Counted from the stretch's first letter, positions 10,941 through 24,011 are shown. The stretch is 64,000 nucleotides of DNA from Vespa crabro (GCF_910589235.1 NC_060956.1:14125999-14189998); one strand, 5' to 3'. Notes: generated by a model not told the origin, from the sequence alone. Numbers and translations are program-made.

Positions 10941-13741
10941 TCACGCACCGTTGGGATTCGAATTATAATAATTGATACGCTCGCTTCTAGAAAGATAAGC
11001 GTACCAGTAGAAGACATTTATCGCGAGAAAAAAGAGAGGAAAAACGACGCGACTGGCACGATCGATCTTTGAAACCGAGTTATATTTCGGTGTCCGTCTT
11101 CGTCTTTTTCTCGGCGCAATTCTTTTGTTCGGAGAACCGACTCTTTGGGGTGAGGGAGATTTCCTAAGCTGTGACTGTCCCTGTGATTGAGACTGAGATA
11201 TAGGCTGAGGTTGAGGCTCAGGCTGAGTCTGAGGTTGAGGCTGAGGCTGTGGTATTGGCATCGGAATTGAAACTGTTTGATGAGAACTCTCTCGACGAGG
11301 ATGACTCACTGATGGAGAACAAGAAATGCAGGGTAATTGCCAATGAGCGATAGTTCGTTCCCGATCAGGAATCGCAGACAAGGGTATCACCTCGATGAAA
11401 CCATCATCGTTCACCGTGAAATTTTGACTACTTCCGGGAATCGAATTACCAGAATTCTTTCGGCGACTCTAAAATAAACGATCGCAACAATTCGTGATCA
11501 ATTAGTTTTTTTTTCATAATCTTTTTCGATTCGAATTGATTTTTTGTTAATCTTAGAAAATATCCTCATTAACGGCCGATATTCATTGCCATTGTTCGAA
11601 GCGTTTCACGGTTTTAGGTAAAGAACGATTTCAATCGCAACTTTTACGAGTGAAATTGAGATTGGACTGGCTCCGATATATCAACGTGAAATTTTGCCAA
11701 ATAATGGGAACGGGTGCCTCGAGATTTTCATAAAATCCGTCCAGTTATTTTCTTTTTTCCTTTTTCTTTTTTTTTCTTTTTTTTCCTTTATTCTCTCTGT
11801 ACTTTTAGAATCTACTCGAAACATTTTTGTGGATTGTGTTGTCTCCCAAGAGACAAAGAGATATTTTTATGTTTTCAAATCGATAAGTAATACATCGCTC
11901 ATACGAATCTTTTATATGGACATTACATGCGATCGTGATGAATTATATTTATTAATGTTAATTTTCATTAAACTCAAGCATATAAAAATGTTATTATTAT
12001 ACCACAAGGATAAACTACCTTTTTATTCCGTTAATATAAATGGAAAAAAACACGACGTACCGTTTCGCGCTTGGACGGTGATCGCGAGATTTCCTCGTTT
12101 TCGCTGGAACTGCTTTCGGTGTCGCTTAGATCAGAGCTGAAATAACACTCGCCCGATCCATATTTAGTGAAATAGTGTACTATAGCGAATTGAATGATCG
12201 TGGCAAAGATGAAGGCGAAAGAAAGAAAGACGAAAAAATCCAAGGCAGTGGGATAGGGTACTTTTGGTAAATCCGTTCTAGCTTCCAATCCTAAAAAGGT
12301 CATAGTCAGCACAGTTGTGATACCTGCGGAGAGAAAAAATTTCTTTGTTCGAAAATCGCATTTGGAGAATTGAAGATCTTACTAAGAATGATATCGTACC
12401 AAGGGACACTCGATCGGCGGTAGCTTCTCTGTTCAACCAAAAGGAGACCCAAGAGAGTACTACCAGAAGAATGCAAGGACCATAAACTTGTATTAAAAAG
12501 TTACCCATGTGTCTCTGCAGGTGGAAATATACCAAAAGCATCGAGTATTCCGCTAAAATCAAACACAAATCATTAAATACATTCTAATATTTCGTGTTCG
12601 ATTTTACATTGGCAAGTTGCCGACGATATTACGGTATAATACACCATACATCGAATCGTCATTTCGAGGGAAATGTGGACAACGAAGATATCGCATTGTG
12701 TAATTCTCGGCATGACGAGTTTGTTTACAAAGTACATATCTCGCATACATAGTTTGTGTATCTTCTCGATGAATCTCTTTGACGAAAATGGTTATAATTC
12801 TTATCTAGCCGTCTATTATATCACGGACGTAGATATATACATACAATTAATGTATTCAATCAATTTTGGATCAATTGGAAACATTTAATTAATTAAATTA
12901 CATTAATTATCAATGAAATATTAAACAGCTTTAAACATCAAACAACTTTTTTCGATAATCATGCTCTTGATAAAAGATACGACGAGAGTTTGGTAGTGGA
13001 AAAATGAATAAAAATTGAAGCTACAAGGAAGAAAATCAATGTTGATATTTCGATCGACGCGTGAATCTCGTAGGGTATGTAAAACGAATGACGTTCTCTA
13101 ATGAAGTAGGAGAAAGAAAGAAAACGAGAGGAGAAAGAGAGAGAGAGAGAGAGAGGAGAGAGAAAGAGAGAAAGAAGAAGTGAAAGGGAGATTACTCAAT
13201 TATCTTCATCGTCATCTGCTTGCTTACTAGAAATTCAAGGAGAAGAAAAGTTCTAGATAGAGTCTTTACATGTCCCGGATATTAGAGAAGAAAGGGAATG
13301 TTACGGAAGAAAAGTTCATGTGTTTCCTCTTTGCTCTTTTTCCCTCTGCCTCTCTCACTTGTCTAGCGTATTAATCGAAGCTGTTTTCATCAAGTATTTC
13401 CGTCTTGGAGTTTTTAATAAGAAAGAAGGATAAGAAGGGAAGAAGAAAGTAACATCGATGAATTTCTCTCGCAAGTTTACTTTCGACAAAGGACTTTCCT
13501 CGAGTTTCCTAATCATTCAAATACACGTAGGTAGATTCGATCACGTCGATCGGATTTTCTACTCACCATGAGACAAGGGTGGGGTCGTAGAGTGATTCGC
13601 AGTAGGATTTGCGACTAAATCGAATTGAGAAAGCTTCATGTCCTCTGCTATGGCGACTTGTCTCGCGCTGTTCCATTTGTAGATGACGTCGCGAGTCGTG
13701 TATCCAACTAAAGAGAGAGAGAGAAAGAGAGAAAGAGAGAC

Positions 13742-13791
<50 letters not shown>

Positions 13792-15762
13792 GGAGAGAAA
13801 GAGAGGGAGAAAGAGAGAAATAGAGAGAGGGAGAAATGTTGAACAGAAAGAGAAAAATTCGATGTTAGAAAAATGAGAGTATACGAGATTGATCGATCAC
13901 TTTCCTTCTCGTGGAAGGACTCGAATTTTGATTTAGATCTTCTCTTTTTTCTTTTAGAGCTGCTCCGGAGACGAATAAATCTGGCTCTTCTTACCTTACT
14001 CGAGAAAACCTAGTATCGGGATCTTTTTACGAGGAGATTATAAACGAGTCTACCAGAGAAGTAAGCTCTATTTCGTTCTCTCTTTTTTCTTTTCTTTCTC
14101 CTTTCATCCTCCCTCTCATTAGTTTTTCGCAAAAAAAGACGATATTGCGAGTACTCGCACGCGAGATGCATTGTATATGTAATTAATAAATAAATGTAAT
14201 TAATTAAATTCTTAATCGGTTACCAAGAATAACGAGTTCGCGATGCTAAATTTTTAAGAGAGGAGAATAGAGTTAAAGCGTTAAGTCGATAACAATTGAC
14301 AGTTTAACATAGTAACAGAATTTGAACTTACAACTACCAAATTTCAAGGGACATCTTTGCGTATCCATGGGAAAATCTTCAAGGTTCATCGGGCATCCAG
14401 CTTTGATCGTGAGTCTGCGAACAACAGAAAACATTTCTATCGATTTCGGAGTATCGTCGAATCATTGCAACTATGTAATTGCAATGATAGTTTTGATATA
14501 TCGGATAGAACACGCAACGCAGTTCGTGAAATGTGAAAGTTAGAGGTGTTAAGGAGATAACGAAGATCTGTATTCGAAACTGATCAAGTTATCGCACTGG
14601 CATGGTTTAACTCTTGCGAGGTAAGTAAGTTAGAGCTCGAAAGAGAGACGATCCGTGACTAATCGGATCCATCACGCTCGTGAGCTTGTTCGATCACTCG
14701 ATTTGCAGTTTGCAACGTTCTCATTTCGCACGCTCTTTCGTGGTAACGACCTCTTCCGTAACATCACGTCGATTATATCTCACGAATGTATTCAAAGGAG
14801 ATATGCGTATCGTATTTTTATCTTCTTTAACTAATCTTTATTCTTTCTTGGAACACTGAACCTTCCTAATGTTATTTAGTTTAATGAGAGAAAAGTTGCC
14901 TTCGATGAAAATGATATATCTTTCTTTTTTCTCTTTCTCTCTCTCTCCGTCTTTCTTTTGCATTTTACGAACAGCTCAAAAATGCTTTATTTCAGGTGCA
15001 AACAAGAGCCTGCGGGTGAAAACTGCAAAGGCAAAAAGATATTTTGCTAAGTACCTGTGATTGTTCCTTCTTTCTTTCTCTTTCATACATCTTAAGTATA
15101 TACCTAGCATTATATTTCATTTTTTACTTTTAATTCACACCCTTTTGTCGTACCCCATCCTTTTTATCTTACTTTGTGTTTCTCACCAAGCTCGCTAGCC
15201 CATTCATACTTTTCTTAATTTCTTTCCTCTTATTTCCCTCCTTTCTATCATTGTGCACGAATAATAGTGGATTCATGAACACCCTCATTTATGTTGAACC
15301 CGATTTTTTTCATGATATATGTAAAATAAAATTTCAGATTACTAAAAGCAAATTTTTTTTCGTCGTCGAAGGAGAAATACTTGACGAGGGTTCAGAGATA
15401 GATTAAGAACCGATTAGAGAAGCGAAGGTCCGACTTAATTGTCATGACAGAAGTCAGAAACGTTTCTCTCATGAAAAGAGGAGCTCGCTTTGAAAGATCA
15501 AAAGCGCCCGACGAGCTCTTTCGACCGTACTGAAGTCTCTTCCACGGTTGGCATGTCTCGTCTCTTTCTATGTCGCCTTGTACACCTTATCTCCAGTGAA
15601 TACTAATTTTATTAGTGTATCTTTTTTTCTTCTTTCTTTTGTTTGTTTCTGTTGTTTAAGGATATAAAATAAATCTCTCGAGAGCAATACTTTTTTTATT
15701 TATTTCGTTTATGTGTGTCGAACAAATGAGATTACGTTAAGCGGATTTAAACAAAATATCGT

Positions 15763-15816
<54 letters not shown>

Positions 15817-18800
15817 CTATAATATAAGTTCTATATATATAGAACTTAAAATAGAGAAGATAAATAGAATTATTTTTCATCCGTTCTTTTCCTTTTCCTC
15901 TTTCTCCTCTTCCTCCTCCTCCTTTTTCTCCTCTTTCTTCTCCTTCTCTACCGAAAAATTTTTTCGTATATCCGTTCTCATCAAGGTAAAACGATAGATC
16001 TCTATAAACGACAGATTTCTTCCCTGTTTCTCTCTCGTATCTTCCAGATGCTTCACGTTAGACGGACGGAAGTGTTGGTTCAAAGTCTTGCCGATTCTTG
16101 GATTCTTTGAAGAAGTTTTTGACAGGCCATTATGTGTACGACGATCGGATCTCACGTGGTATCGTTTAGTGAGGGAATTTGAGAGAGGACGTCGAGGAAG
16201 GAAAAAAGCCAATATCTTAAAAAGGGTGGGAAGGTGATAGCAAAAGGGAAGATTGACAATCTTGTTCTTCGATACAACGAACGAGATTCGACTAAAGCAA
16301 GGGAAGTTTTTTTTTTAGAAGCACGATCCCACGCGTAAGAAAACATTAGAGATAAAAAAGGAAAAACATCGAGCGAAAAGGAAGCGTAAATTGCTTGTGG
16401 ATCTTGAAGAGTACACTCGGAGAAAATTGATGTCTTTCTCTCTCTCTCTTTCTCTCTTTCTCTCTCATTCGACATTTTCGACGTCAGAAGGTACGGCAAT
16501 TCCACGTTAGAAGGTATGAATCACTTCGAGCGTGAAGTGTACACACATTTCGAATCGCAGAGAGATCCTATGGATTTACCGAACCCGAATGCATACATAC
16601 ATATAGATATACACATACACTTGTGTGTGTGTGTGTGTGTATAAGTATCTTCCCGAATTTCATTCAGATCGATCCTTATCTCTGGATGCCGAACAGCGGA
16701 GAATTCGATTTTACATACTAGTTTTAATATATTTAATATATGCCCCAGACGCATTTTTTGGATACTCTTGGAATATGGTTTATATAATTTATGATTTTTC
16801 ATATGAGATCGAGTAATTGATTTACAAAAGAAAATTCATGATGTACGTATTCTCATGTTTTTTTCGTATATATACATATATATATCTGACAATGTAAATT
16901 AAATTGCTTTTGAATTTATGCGTTCTTTTCTCTCGGTAAAAGCAGAAGGTAAAATAAAGAAGTAACGAGAGAGTCCTCAATACGAAATAGCAAGTGCATT
17001 TGATATTGCATCGTTATTATTTACTATAAGGTTGGCATGTGTGCGAGCCTCCCAAGGTGTCTCGTTTGCATGAAAATAACGAACTCGATTAACATAGATA
17101 TACCATCAAATTCTAAAATTACTTCGAGTCCAGTGTCCCAGATTATTCTACCGCGTTCATTCCTGTATGATCCCTGTAACATTCCCACGTACCACGTAGG
17201 CAGAATCTAAAATCACGGATTTTGGAAGGGTAGCCTTGAGAGATGCTAGGGTTGGAAAATCCAGGAAGACGCAAGAGATTATCCCTGACAGATAGCAACG
17301 CATATAGGTCTATTTTGTGGAAAATGAGTGTTGCCAACGGATAAAATGGATGTATTTCGCTGAATTTCTGGTTTTCTTCTCAATGAACATAATAGTTCTA
17401 TCGACGAACATACTTCGTATTGATTCGATTGTGTGTTATATTAATTCTTCCAATGATCACTTAATGATCTCTTTCTTTCTCTCTCTCTCTCTCTCTCTCT
17501 CTATTTCGACAATTATATTTAATGAGCGATGTTTTCATTCAAGTTCGCGTTAAACATTATCCAAGGAAACAAGCCGATAATTTATTCCATATTCATGGAC
17601 TATTGGAATCCTATGGTTATGCGGAGAATTCTGTCGAAACTGGTGAAATGATGAATGGCAAACACGTTTGTAATTACGTTTTAATCGACGTGATATTTCT
17701 CGTCGCGAGGAAGAAACATTAAATCACGATAAATGATCAGAAAGATTAGGTTGTATGTGTATACTGATGCTGCGTATCACAAATAAGTATCGAATTACAC
17801 GGCTCATCAATATTTGAATAACCTTCGTTTAAATAAATTTTAAACTTTCGAAATCTTCAATGAATTTCGTTAGATATTCTTACGCCTTACGAACAATCTT
17901 GGACTATTCGCTTAGAGAGTCATATATAAAGGTAGAAAATATCTCGTTTGAAAATCTTGGGAACGTCCGAGAAATCAAAAGGCGCGTAAAGTGAGACGTG
18001 CGAGTGCGCTCGAGGGAGCATCGCCGTAAAATGGGGTCGACTGTCTTTCAGTCGTGAACTACGTTTCTCGACAAGACTGTCGTGGCCCTTGTCATTGACT
18101 ACATTGGCGAACCCATACGTAGAGAGATACGAGGAAGAAAGGAATCAAGGAAGAAAAGAGAGGACGCGTTTTCCTACGTTACAACTTGTTCAACCTGTCC
18201 TTTAACTCGAACTACCATGTCCTTTTTCTTTTGTTTCATATCTGTCCGTGTTGATGTTGCTACATTTTCGTATTTTACTTCTTTGGAAGCTTTACGAAGG
18301 AACATTTTTCTTTTCATCGTCAGTACTGCGAAAGTTTTTCTTTTTGAATCGTCAAAAGTAACCGTTCGAATATTTTCTTATTGAAAACTTGTACAATTTG
18401 AAATGAAATTTACACAATTTACATCATTGCCCACGATTTCACAGTTAAAATTGCAACCTTCACAAGTAGGAATGAATAGAAAGTCGACAAAGTTTTGTAA
18501 ATGTTTGCGAACGGTATTGCACGTTCCGTCACATGATGAAATGTCTCATTTGATGGTAGATAGTAAGTAATATTAACGGTGACATTTTTGGAAAGATCGA
18601 CTTTCTTTACGATCCCAACTGAATTTCATTGAATTTTCACTGAAAGAGCTATTCGTTATTTAGATCGATCGACGAGGTTGAGTTGCAGCAGTAGTGGCTA
18701 ATAAAGTGCGGTGTAAATAGTACGCTGGACGTGATAGTCACAGACCGTAAATGCGATGATGGCTGTGCTTCAACAAGCGTAACGTATGCGACGCAGGTGT

Positions 18801-19453
18801 TTTCAAAGAGAGACTTTTTTTCCATATGACCGACATCATCAAATATTATTTCCCGTTTCGACTGTGAATTTTAAATTCGTTGATAGAAACTCGTATGCTA
18901 GAAAAAAGAAAAGAATAGACGAAAATATAAAGGCAATCGTTTTAAACTATCTATGAACTCGATAAAGATCAGGTGTTTAACCTCGTCAGCATTTGATATT
19001 CGAAGGGTAGAGGGTTCTTGAATTTTTCAGTGGTCCACGCTCGAAGCAGCCACGGGAGCGTTATTTCAACGCGGAATCAGCGGATAAGTCAAATACAAAT
19101 ACGGAGAAAAGAGTCTACGGATTCGAGGGACGAACGATGTATGTTTCCTCTTTGTTAAACCATTCCCTTTCTCTTGACCTAGTCTTCTGAATCGGCTCTA
19201 TTGTGCACGCTAGAATTAACCCTTGATTCTCGGGCTACGCTCGGCCCGGGGCATGTCATGTATATCACGCCACCTAAGAGATACTCCTACGAGAATATTC
19301 CGAAGAGACTAGTAGGGAGTACTTTGCACGAAAAAATCTACACCGACAAAAAATTCATCTAGCTTTGTTAGATTTTTTAACTACAAATAATGAGTGACAA
19401 AAGAATTAGAAAGAAAGAAAAACATATCCCTGAAAGTCTTTTATTATCACCTT

Positions 19454-19486
<33 letters not shown>

Positions 19487-20683
19487 TTCTCTTTCTCTTT
19501 CTCTTTCTCTTTGTCTCTTTCTTTATACTCTTTTAAGAACCATACGCATAAAGATTAATCAGAAATGAAGAAATTTTTGGTTCATCGGTAATATCGATCG
19601 CTCACCGCGAACTGTAGAGTACCCTTCCGTCCTGATAAAGTCTGACGAACTTGTTTGGGCTAGTGATGGTGTGGAGATAGCTCTGTTTGCCATTATAAAA
19701 ATATGTATCGGGCTTCCAAATTCTTGCCAACATCGATATGCTGAGAGCAAGTGTTTCCTTCCCACCTTGAAACGCTAAACGTCTATCTACCCATGACTGT
19801 CGAAAATAGCAGTCCATCGAGTACGTCTGTAAAAAAATACTATATCGGAACTATTTTGAAAGCGTATTTCCATAGAAATTTTTTTTTTTCAAGTTCGTAA
19901 TGATGAAACCGACCATGTCGACCTCGGAGATAGGACCCATGCTACGGACCATGATGTCAACTTCGACCGTCGCTGGTGGTCCACCAAAATCTGGTCTCAC
20001 GCTGTTGTCGTAACCACGAAGAAGATTGTCGAGTAATTCACTGATGTTGCTATGATTGTTACTTTGCGTTCTATGCCTCGTCGACGTTTTTGCACCGGTC
20101 GTTACACTACAAAGAGAATATGGAGTTTTTATCTATGTTTTAACAAATTCGATATAGAATGTGTCATTATTTTATAAGATATTGTTATAATTAAATTAGA
20201 TCACTATATTTGAATGGTGAATATGAAAAATAACGTGACAATAATAGTGTATAAATAACTAGACAATAATAGAGTATAATCAGGAATTTAATATGTCAGT
20301 TTTTAAATTAAAAAATATTTATTTTCAATTTCTATTATTATCATTTTTAATTATTTACATTTTGTTTTAGTTTGTTCTTTGATGTTTTGCTGTTGTTGAT
20401 ATCTCATGTATACATGTACATATACATATAGTTGTAAAGCGGTTCGTCTAATCTTCGTAAATAAATATGAAACGAAAATGTATTAACGTTCAATCAATGT
20501 TATCGATTATTTCATAACTAAAATAAATGAGTTTGAAGCTTCAACAATAGTAAATCGTCTTAGGTACTGGAAGTAAGAATAGAGAATCGAATAATGCAAC
20601 TCCAATTATTGGTATTTAACTCACAGAAAAGAAGTGAAAGAAGTGATAAGATTGGCAAAAGCGAGTAGGACTCGTTGCTTCAT
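10941..20683 (-). CDS. Cys-loop ligand-gated ion channel subunit, GABA-receptor-like (GRD/CG8916 class)
   Basis: Eight exons, minus strand: 20683-20625, 20106-19914, 19826-19606, 14414-14332, 13707-13567, 12552-12400, 12323-12061, 11468-10941; 1,641 bases, 546 residues, all phases fit. A signal peptide (MKQRVLLAF...) leads into the ligand-binding domain with MDCYFRQSWVD and WKPDTYFYN; the Cys loop runs C165 to C179 with 13 residues between. TM1 is about 250-272 (VYGPCILLVVLSW), TM2 278-300 (TTVLTMTFLGL), TM3 311-334, TM4 512-531. The 3-4 loop carries acidic-serine, PQ/QS-rich and Arg-rich segments. The text of TM2-TM3 and HYFTKYGSGE resembles the insect CG8916/GRD subunits rather than RDL. 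By family it is a neuronal GABA-gated subunit, probably co-assembling with LCCH3. CG8916 versus GRD assignment is my recollection and needs alignment. Confidence 0.93.
13110..13180. repeat. (GA)n-rich low-complexity tract
   Basis: Interrupted GA/GAAA repeat in the intron between receptor exons 13707-13567 and 12552-12400. Confidence 0.7.
13709..13830. repeat. (GA)n microsatellite in receptor intron
   Basis: Long GA tract with occasional CAGA and AAAGA interruptions, directly upstream (on the minus strand) of the exon 13707-13567, so the pyrimidine strand of the repeat forms its polypyrimidine tract and the splice acceptor. Confidence 0.8.
15767..15813. repeat. (AT)n microsatellite
   Basis: About 23 AT units, followed by a small inverted repeat built from TAGAACT and AGTTCTA up to 15848. 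Confidence 0.85.
17468..17502. repeat. (CT)n microsatellite
   Basis: CT dinucleotide run with TTTC interruptions at its left end, in the large receptor intron. Confidence 0.75.
19449..19520. repeat. (CTCTTT)n pyrimidine tract
   Basis: CT and CTTTCT repeats. In the minus-strand gene this lies just downstream of the exon 19826-19606, so it is intronic purine sequence there. Confidence 0.75.
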
Positions 20684-21419
20684 GATGTCCTGGCACCGAA
20701 CCTTCCTACGACAATGTCTTGAACGGACCATCAATTCATCCTAATCACTTATCTTCTCGTTATCCTAGAATTAAATTGTAAATCGTTTCACAATGTAAAT
20801 AGATAGATATGCACTATACCATAATTATCGTAATAAATTATAACATTTCAACAATTTGATTTTGTTGTTAACAAATTTTTGTTTGTTGATATGCAAATAT
20901 AACGTTTTCTACCTTTTTACAAATATCCTCCAAAAGATTGAAACGACTCATGAGATTATCGATATTGCAGACTGATTACGATTAATTGAATGGAACGTGG
21001 TCCATACGGCACACGGTACAAAAAAAATCGGAGCAGTTCGGTGAGATTGTGTAAGTTCATTAACGAATCTATGAATGGCATGCTGATGACACGAGTATCC
21101 TGCGGGACACGAGCAATCGAACGAGGTCTCTTTGTGAGCGATCGAATGAACCGATTCTTTCTTGCGTGTGCGTGCGTCGTGCGTCATTTTGCAATGCTAT
21201 CTGGAAATTCAATTTTCTGGACAAACAGCGTATTACGATCTATGCGACGATATTATTTCCTTAACAAATTATGTCTACGTTCTCGAACAGGCATACAGAC
21301 AACGCGTGAACGTGTAAAGTATTTTATTTACTTAGGAGAGAGATTTAATTGAACAAACAGAGCAGGTCGTCATGCTCGTTTATACTTCATGAAGGACTTC
21401 GTCGAAACTGAACTATCGT

Positions 21420-21560
<141 letters not shown>

Positions 21561-21838
21561 TGGAAAACTACTCGCAAAGGGAAGTGTACCTCGCAAATAC
21601 AATACTTGTCACGCATGTAAACCAATGCTTTGCAAAGAAAACATACAAATGTGTGGGTGTACTTTGAGGGTTTCCACGCTCGACTTGATGCTCGTAGCAT
21701 GCTGAGAGGAAAATCGTTGAAGTTACCATTTTTACGAAGGACACTTCATTTTCCTCACAGATTCGTTAGAAGGTTACTTTGGTAAATTTATTTATACGAT
21801 CAAATCGTAATTAGTTTGTTGTCTCTACATAACATATA

Positions 21839-21839
21839 T

Positions 21840-21910
<71 letters not shown>
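21839..21910. repeat. (TA)n microsatellite
   Basis: More than 30 TA units, ending directly at the mariner-like terminus at 21911. Confidence 0.85.
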
Positions 21911-21914
<4 letters not shown>

Positions 21915-21940
21915 GTTGGCAACTAAGTGATTGCCGGGTT
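21911..21940 (+). mobile_element. Solo mariner-type terminal inverted repeat
   Basis: TTGGGTTGGCAACTAAGTGA followed by TTGCCGGGTT closely matches the outer terminus of insect mariner elements, which start TTGGGTTGGCAACTAAGT. It follows a TA repeat, and TA is the mariner target. No matching opposite end or transposase fragment was found, so it is a broken remnant or a minimal element whose other end is lost. Confidence 0.6.
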
Positions 21941-22482
21941 TCAAATAAGAAGGAAACGACAAAATATACACATATATAAATGCGTTTTGCATATAAATGC
22001 AACGGTGGTCTTCGACTAATATAGTTTATTGTAGACAAAGGAACAGATATGCATGTAAATGCAAGAAGAGTTTAATTCGAAATTGGATCAATTACAAATT
22101 TAAAATTGACAACAATAACGGTAATTTATAATTTATAGGTATGTATATTATTTATTTGATGATTTAAGATAGAAATTCAAAAAGAATCTGAAGTTGTAGT
22201 TCACGAATAGACTGCAACTTCACTTTGAAAATGCCAGGCAACGTGGAACAACAAATGTTCGTTCTGTATACGTAATGACTTTTGGGATAGATATCTATTT
22301 AAATTCATGGTTCGAACAGTTTCGAATACCATTATAATCATTAATTTCTCGTGAAACATTATTGAATGCCGTATGAACGATAGCTTGACACAATAAATAC
22401 CTTGTTAGATGATAAACATCGAGAAAGTAAAATCGTGTTCATCATTAATCGTTGAAAAAAGTGACAAAAATAAATTGGAAGA

Positions 22483-23717
22483 ATGGTTCGACCGTCGAAT
22501 CCGTTGTTAATGAGCATTGTCCTCGATGCGGTTGGACGTCTCTCAGAAAGGAAAGGTTCTACTGTACGAGATATTCTCGATTTCGTTCAAAAAAATTCAA
22601 ATGGATTTTCGAGGAATCTTACGATGCAGGTAAAAAGGAAAAAAAAAAAGAAAAATGTAGAAAGAAAAGAAAGTTTGGATATCTTGTTATTATAAAAAAT
22701 CTTCTAACAGGTTCATCGTGCTTTGAAACATGCAGTCAATGCTGGTTTGCTTCGACACAGAAGCGGAAGATATAAGGTTTTACTCAGCATAAATCCGATA
22801 TCCGCTCAGCAATCCGTGGCCGAAGATTCGAAATCCATTGATGGTTTCACTGATAAATTGCTAAACGGATCACCCGAACGATCAACGAAGCGTAATAAAA
22901 ATTCTGATAGGTAAGTGAGATATTTTTTGAAATTATGAAAACTTGAAATTACCGTTTGATTCTATTTCATAGAAAACAAGGTGGCAAACAAATACGTCGC
23001 AAAGGTGCTGCAAGTCGAAGTGGTGAATGCACTCATAATCGAAAATGTTCGGAGCCATTGGAGAAAGCGAGACTAACGCGAAGACAAAAACGAAAAGCAG
23101 GTGGTAGAATCGAAGAAAATGATGATTGGGTAATATCGGGTCGACGTAAACAATTTGCCAAACGGAAAATATCCGAAATCGTACAGGAAGATTTATCGCC
23201 ATCGAGCGATCATTCCCACGAAAAAATAATAGATTTTGATTCGGATGTATCCAATGAGAACTACGATAAATCAAAGAATTCAAAAAACAGATTTTATTCC
23301 CGAGGTCAGCTTTGATTAAGAGATTCGTAAACAGATTATTTTGTTTTTTCAGTTAACAATTTTAATGAATTTTTTTTGTTTCCTTCTTAAGACGAAGAAC
23401 GCTTGTCGTCTCCACGAAGGAAGAGGTCGCCAGTTAGGCAAGAGCACAGAGGACAAAGTTCAAAGACCAGATCGAGAAAACGATCATCCTCTCGAAATCG
23501 AAGTCCGCAGCGTTCAAATTATAATCAAAATCAAAATCAACAGGAACAGCAGCAGCAGCAATTAGAAATAGAGGAAATACCGAATGAGAACCTGGAGAAT
23601 ATGAGGATGGACTGTGAACAGGTGTCTGGAAATATCGAGCTCATCGACGATTCACCAAATCCTGAAATTGAAAGAGATTGCAAGCCTAATAATAGTGGAA
23701 GTGGAAGTAGTTTATAA
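22483..23717 (+). CDS. Linker-histone-like (H15 winged-helix) nuclear protein with long basic, SR-rich tail
   Basis: Four exons: 22483-22629, 22711-22910, 22973-23304, 23392-23717; 1,005 bases, 334 residues. The third donor (G/GTCAGC) is weak but is the only one restoring frame. Residues 5-72 read like a histone H1/H5 globular winged helix: three helices with a Ser/Lys-rich first loop (LSERKGSTVRDILDFVQKN), then VHRALKHAVNAGLLRHRSGRYKV. The remainder is highly basic with RRKRSP, RSRKRSSSRNRSPQRS, a Gln run and an acidic C-terminus. Unlike replication-dependent H1 genes it has introns and a normal AATAAA (24006-24011), so it is probably a replacement-type or divergent H15 protein. The N-terminal wing also resembles the SAMD1/KAT6 type winged helix. 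DNA binding is inferred; function unknown. Confidence 0.82.
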
Positions 23718-23733
23718 AACTGTTGCTTTACTC

Positions 23734-23875
<142 letters not shown>

Positions 23876-24005
23876 AGAAAGTAAAGATTATTCATGTTAA
23901 TCTCATTTCTTCGTATATGAATTATGTCAATGTCGCTGTACGTATCACTATCAGTCTCGTATATTCGTTATACAAATTTTTATTTTTTCCTCAACATGAA
24001 GTTTT

Positions 24006-24011
24006 AATAAA
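24006..24011 (+). promoter_or_regulatory. Poly(A) signal of the H15 gene
   Basis: AATAAA 290 bases after the TAA stop; polyadenylation rather than a histone stem-loop end is implied. Confidence 0.5.

Larger units (their letters stand above)
14415..19605 (-). other. 5.2-kb intron of the receptor gene
   Basis: The intron between the exon ending YSS(R) and the exon starting (R)LTIKAGCP. It carries several microsatellites and, unusually for this window, patches of balanced base composition (about 15380-15600, 17030-17340, 18000-18150, 18660-18800, 19020-19330). None gives an exon with receptor homology. They may be enhancers, unrecognised noncoding exons or old repeats. Confidence 0.6.

Noticed and set aside
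19211..19270. TTAACCCTTGATTCTCGGG as another piggyBac-type end
   Set aside because: Only one end is present; no matching inverted terminus with TTAA was found nearby.
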